The notes under the pieces were generated by a model that worked only from the letters and a program-made list of their open reading frames with translations, made no database searches and was not told where the DNA came from. From assembly GCA_039814715.1 (NCBI GenBank), contig JBCCAR010000045.1, positions 1-25,308 on the forward strand: a stretch of 25,308 bases of DNA, in the 5' to 3' direction. This document shows positions 22,318 through 25,308 of this stretch, piece by piece; position 1 is the stretch's first letter, and the number at the start of each line of letters is the position of its first letter. A program made the translations under genes and the position numbers. This DNA is from CAKZYD01 sp039814715 (GTDB lineage Bacteria; Pseudomonadota; Alphaproteobacteria; Sphingomonadales; CAKZYD01).

Positions 22318-24405
22318 ATGATAGCCATTTCGAGATTTGTTTGCATCACGCTCTTTTGGGCCTCCACCGCCATGGCGGATGATGCCAATCCGGCGGAGGT
22401 CGATCCATTTTTGTGGCTTGAAGAGGTCGAAGGCGCGCGGGCCCTGGGCTATGTCGAAGGGCTCAACGCTGCCTCTTTGCCGCGCCTTGAAAGCCAGCCG
22501 GGTTTTGAAGACGCGCAGGTGAAGATCCTAGATGAACTCAATGCGCCCGATCGGATAGCGTACGGCGTGTTCCGCGGGGGCATGGTCTATAATTTCTGGC
22601 AGGATGAGACTAATGTGCGCGGCCTGATCCGCCGCTCGCCAGAAGACGGCTATTTGAGCGGCAATCCTGTGTGGGAGAGCGTTTTAGACATTGATGCGCT
22701 GGCTGAGGCCGAAGGAGAAAACTGGGTCTATAAGGGCCTCACATGTTTAGGCCCGCAAGAGCGGCTGTGTATGATTTCGCTTTCGCCAGGCGGCACGGAC
22801 GCCGTGCGCCTGCGTGAATTTGATTTGGAGGAAAAGGCCTTTGTCGATGGCGGATTTGATGTACCGGTTGCAAAGACTTGGTTCGATTGGGTGGACGCGC
22901 AGCATCTGCTTATAGGAACTGATTTTGGCGAAGGCAGCGTTACCGAGTCCGGCTATCCGCGCAGCCAAAGACTTTGGAAGCGCGGCACTCATCTCGCTGA
23001 TGCGCCCGAAGTCTTCGCGACAGAGCCGGTGCATATGGGCCTCAGCGTTGCATCAAAACACACAAGCACAGGCAGCCGCACATACTTATCTAATATTCTC
23101 ACCTTTTGGACCTCGCAAACCCGGGTCTTTGAGCCGGGCAAGCCGCCAAGCCTGCTCCCACTCCCAGAAGACGCAAATATTGTACACTATGGCGTAGAGC
23201 ATATTTTTGCGTTGATGCGCAGCCAATGGGGACCTTTTCCCGCCGGGTCTTTGGTCGCTCTGAATGTGCCGGATGCGCTTGCAGGTGGGACTGGCACCCC
23301 GGAGCTCGTGTTTGCGCCCAGTGCTGCGCAAGCCATAGAGCAGGTGAGCGTAACATCTGATGCGGTCTATGTGGTTGTCTTGGAGGATGTGAGCGGCCAG
23401 CTCCTGCGCCTCACTCGCGGCAAAGAAGGACGCTGGGATAGCAAGCCGGCCGCGCTGCCAACGGCAGGGACTATCGCCATCATAGATGCGGACGAGGCCA
23501 GAGATAGGCTGTTCGTCCAGTTTGAGAGCTTCACTCAGCCTGAAACCCTATTTCTTATTGACGGCGGTATGGTCACGCAAGTGGACGCCATTCCGGAACG
23601 CTTTGATGCAAGCAAAATTGTCACCGAGCAGCGCTTTGCCGCCTCCGCAGATGGCACCAAGGTCCCCTATTATGTCGTCCGGCCTAAAAAACTGCCCAAA
23701 CGCAAACCGGCGCCTGTGTGGCTTTATGGCTATGGCGGGTTTGAAATTGCCGTTACCCCGTTTTACCTGAGTGCCAAATATCAGCTCTGGCTAGAACAGG
23801 GCGGCGTTTTCGTGATCGGCAACATTCGCGGCGGCGGCGAATATGGCCCCGCCTGGCACCAAGCCGCTCTCTTAGAAAATCGCCACAAAGCCTATGAAGA
23901 TTTTGCCGCGATAGCAGACGATTTGGTTAAAAAGGGCCTTACGGATGCTGCCCATGTTGGCGTTGCTGGCGGCTCTAATGGCGGCTTGTTAACTGGCGTG
24001 ATGCTCACGCGGTATCCAGAAAAAATAAACGCCGCCATTATCGGTGTGCCGCTGAGCGATATGCTGCGTTACGACAAGCTGCTTGCTGGCGCGAGCTGGG
24101 TCGGCGAATATGGTGATCCGGATGAGCCAGACATGCGCGCCTATCTTGAAGGCTATTCTCCCTATCACAACATTTATGCCGAGAAAGACCTGCCCGAAGC
24201 GTTCATTTTCACCTCTACCAAAGACGACAGGGTCCACCCCGGCCATGCCCGCAAGCTTGCTGCGCGGCTGGCGCAGGCCGGGCAACCGTTTATGTATTAT
24301 GAAAACACAGAAGGCGGACATTCAGGCGCGGCGAACCGCAAGCAATCCGCCTATCGCGGGGCCCTGGAACTGGCCTATATGAAGCGGCGGTTGATGCTGG
24401 AATAA
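22318..24405 (+). CDS. Secreted prolyl oligopeptidase family (S9A) serine peptidase
   Basis: The 695-residue protein has a signal peptide (MIAISRFVCITLFWASTAMA) and a seven-bladed propeller region (about 50-430). The C-terminal alpha/beta hydrolase domain (about 440-695) has nucleophile Ser553 in GGSNGG, Asp in DDRVHP (636-641) and His668 in EGGHSG. IRGGGEYGPAWHQAAL is the S9A oxyanion-region block. POP-like enzymes cleave short peptides after Pro, though many bacterial S9A members have altered specificity. Export to the periplasm suggests a role in scavenging or processing peptides. It begins 27 nt after the DUF853 stop with GAGGA rather far (about 13 nt) upstream. Confidence 0.93.
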   Translation: MIAISRFVCITLFWASTAMADDANPAEVDPFLWLEEVEGARALGYVEGLNAASLPRLESQPGFEDAQVKILDELNAPDRIAYGVFRGGMVYNFWQDETNVRGLIRRSPEDGYLSGNPVWESVLDIDALAEAEGENWVYKGLTCLGPQERLCMISLSPGGTDAVRLREFDLEEKAFVDGGFDVPVAKTWFDWVDAQHLLIGTDFGEGSVTESGYPRSQRLWKRGTHLADAPEVFATEPVHMGLSVASKHTSTGSRTYLSNILTFWTSQTRVFEPGKPPSLLPLPEDANIVHYGVEHIFALMRSQWGPFPAGSLVALNVPDALAGGTGTPELVFAPSAAQAIEQVSVTSDAVYVVVLEDVSGQLLRLTRGKEGRWDSKPAALPTAGTIAIIDADEARDRLFVQFESFTQPETLFLIDGGMVTQVDAIPERFDASKIVTEQRFAASADGTKVPYYVVRPKKLPKRKPAPVWLYGYGGFEIAVTPFYLSAKYQLWLEQGGVFVIGNIRGGGEYGPAWHQAALLENRHKAYEDFAAIADDLVKKGLTDAAHVGVAGGSNGGLLTGVMLTRYPEKINAAIIGVPLSDMLRYDKLLAGASWVGEYGDPDEPDMRAYLEGYSPYHNIYAEKDLPEAFIFTSTKDDRVHPGHARKLAARLAQAGQPFMYYENTEGGHSGAANRKQSAYRGALELAYMKRRLMLE

Positions 24406-24441
24406 GGCAAAGCGTGCCGCGTGACTTTGAGGTAAAGCTGC

Positions 24442-24804
24442 TTAATTGGCCCGCTGGTTTGGCAAACGGTAGTCGCCTTCAGGCATCTGTTCTAAGATCG
24501 CCCCAATATCAGGGTGGTTCACCGGCTTCCCGCTCTCATCGGGCAGCAGGTTTTGCTGGCTTACATAGGCGATATAGCTCGATTCCTCATTTTCCGCGAA
24601 TAAGTGGTAATAGGGCTGCTCTTTAACCGGCCGAATGCTTTCTGGAATGGATTGATACCATTCTTCCGAATTGCTGAATTCTGGGTCCACGTCGAAGATA
24701 ACGCCGCGGAACTCAAAGAATTTGTGCCGGACGACCTGTCCAATACGGAACTTCGCGTCACGGGTAAATTCCGGAACTTCTGTCTGGGTCTGGTGTGTGC
24801 TCAT
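24442..24804 (-). CDS. hspQ: Heat shock protein HspQ (YccV-like, hemimethylated DNA-binding family)
   Basis: The 120-residue protein from ATG 24804 matches HspQ/YccV. AKFRIGQVVRHKFFEFRGVI followed by FDVDPEF, EEWYQSIPESIRP, QPYYHLFAENEESSYIAYVS and QQNLLPDESGKPVNHP cover the whole conserved domain. In E. coli HspQ destabilises DnaA and enhances Lon substrate specificity. Starts at 24822 and 24864 are also in frame and would give N-terminal extensions that are outside the family's usual 105-115 residues. Transcribed away from the tRNA gene. Confidence 0.92.
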   Translation of the reverse strand: MSTHQTQTEVPEFTRDAKFRIGQVVRHKFFEFRGVIFDVDPEFSNSEEWYQSIPESIRPVKEQPYYHLFAENEESSYIAYVSQQNLLPDESGKPVNHPDIGAILEQMPEGDYRLPNQRAN

Positions 24805-24938
24805 CCATCTAATATGTGCCATTCGTTCCACGGTTTCAATGTTCGCTGGTATAACATTGCGCACGTAGGGCTAAGCCTCGCGCTAAACCTTGCAGTCTTT
24901 CAACGCCTCCTTTAAGGAACCAGCGGCGTTAAAGCCGC

Positions 24939-25028
24939 GGAGAGATGCCGGAGTGGTCGAACGGGGCGGTCTCGAAAACCGTTGTGCGCGCAAGCGTACC
25001 CAGGGTTCGAATCCCTGTCTCTCCGCCA
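24939..25028 (+). tRNA. tRNA-Ser (anticodon CGA)
   Basis: The acceptor stem pairs GGAGAGA (24939-24945) with TCTCTCC (25018-25024), followed by G and an encoded CCA. The anticodon arm CGGT-CTCGAAA-ACCG places CGA at loop positions 34-36. A long variable arm (GTGCGCGCAAGCGTAC) identifies a class II serine tRNA, and GGTTCGAATCC is the T-loop. It reads UCG codons. Confidence 0.96.
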
Positions 25029-25225
25029 TTTTTATCGGGCTACCGCGCGGCCGGGCTACTTGAGCCCTTGGCTTGGAGTTCGAAGTTCCTCTCTCGCTCT
25101 CCTAGAGTTAAAACATGTTAAAGCTTGGGTTGACGCTCCTCAGACTTGTCCAATACCGTCCGCGCGTCTCCCCTCACAGTTTGATAACGGCATCATGCAT
25201 GCTTGACACGGCGCACGACTTTAAG

Positions 25226-25239
25226 TTGATCTATGTCAA
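25226..25239. promoter_or_regulatory. FNR/FixK-type box
   Basis: TTGAT-CTAT-GTCAA matches the FNR/FixK consensus TTGAT-N4-ATCAA at 9 of 10 half-site positions. It lies about 55-60 nt upstream of the truncated gene start at 25293/25296, a distance at which an FNR-class activator commonly works. It lies in the 264-nt gap after the tRNA, in which I see no gene. Confidence 0.6.
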
Positions 25240-25295
25240 TCACGGTTAACGCTCCATGTGTCAATGTGGCGTGTACATCCATGAGGGGGCGCATG

Positions 25296-25308
25296 ATGGA
25301 ACCACAAT
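25296..25308 (+). CDS. Truncated gene start after an FNR-type box
   Basis: Only four codons are in the window (M-E-P-Q). A strong purine-rich Shine-Dalgarno GAGGGGG (25283-25289) lies 6 nt upstream of this ATG; an ATG one codon earlier is possible. The FNR/FixK-type box upstream suggests a gene induced by low oxygen, for example a high-affinity terminal oxidase subunit, but the product cannot be identified. Confidence 0.4.

Noticed and set aside
20198..25028. Integrative element bounded by tRNA-Ser with the Xis-like gene as excisionase
   Set aside because: No integrase, no second copy of the tRNA 3' end is seen, and the intervening genes (DUF853, S9A peptidase, hspQ) look chromosomal.
25117..25130. 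TTAA-N6-TTAA in the gap after the tRNA
   Set aside because: Wrong spacing for CtrA and no gene start nearby that needs it.

Overview
The window looks like chromosomal DNA of an alphaproteobacterium with moderate G+C. Several genes belong to families largely confined to that class: the RegB/RegA redox two-component pair, an MmcB-type DNA repair nuclease, DUF3126, DUF1491 and a bacterial transglutaminase-like cysteine proteinase. A textbook CtrA-type box (TTAA-N7-TTAA) also fits. The CtrA box plus MmcB suggests a Caulobacterales/Maricaulales/Parvularculales-like lineage, but this is inference. Genes are packed tightly, many overlap by 4 nt, and no insertion sequence, prophage or CRISPR array is visible.

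Layout, left to right. 1-71: 5' end of a GIY-YIG nuclease gene (minus strand) next to a hairpin repeat. 195-985: Bax inhibitor-1-like membrane protein with a clear intrinsic terminator. 1100-5126: YbbP/YbbA-like ABC exporter with divergent tesA, the arrangement known from E. coli. 5029-6904 (minus): a translationally coupled sco1 - ycgN-like - ygjP-like metalloprotease operon. 7040-8243: a secreted ankyrin protein and a histidine phosphatase, convergent. 8355-10285: regB-regA, encoding a quinone- and redox-sensing kinase and its regulator; a Sco1/SenC gene nearby is a familiar association.

10301-14537 is the most unusual part. A cytosolic protein with degenerate GGDEF and EAL domains sits beside a LapG-like periplasmic cysteine proteinase. 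Divergent from these is a transmembrane PAS sensor with an HD-GYP domain that has lost its metal-binding HD pair and its GYP loop. A full CtrA box and a TTAACCAT motif lie in the shared promoter. Two apparent c-di-GMP pseudoenzymes flanking a LapG-type protease suggest a non-catalytic signalling circuit tied to the cell cycle.

14527-16229 (minus): mmcB, an Hpt phosphotransfer protein and a SleB-type cell wall hydrolase. 16520-20730: DUF3126, DUF1491, a PaaI-like thioesterase, mobA, an FKBP lipoprotein, a small membrane protein, a FemAB/GNAT-like protein, an orphan excisionase-type HTH protein and a small secreted protein. 20839-24405: a HerA-like DUF853 ATPase and a secreted S9A prolyl oligopeptidase. 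24442-25028: hspQ and tRNA-Ser(CGA). The window ends with an FNR/FixK-type box upstream of a truncated gene start, which echoes the redox theme of regBA and sco1.
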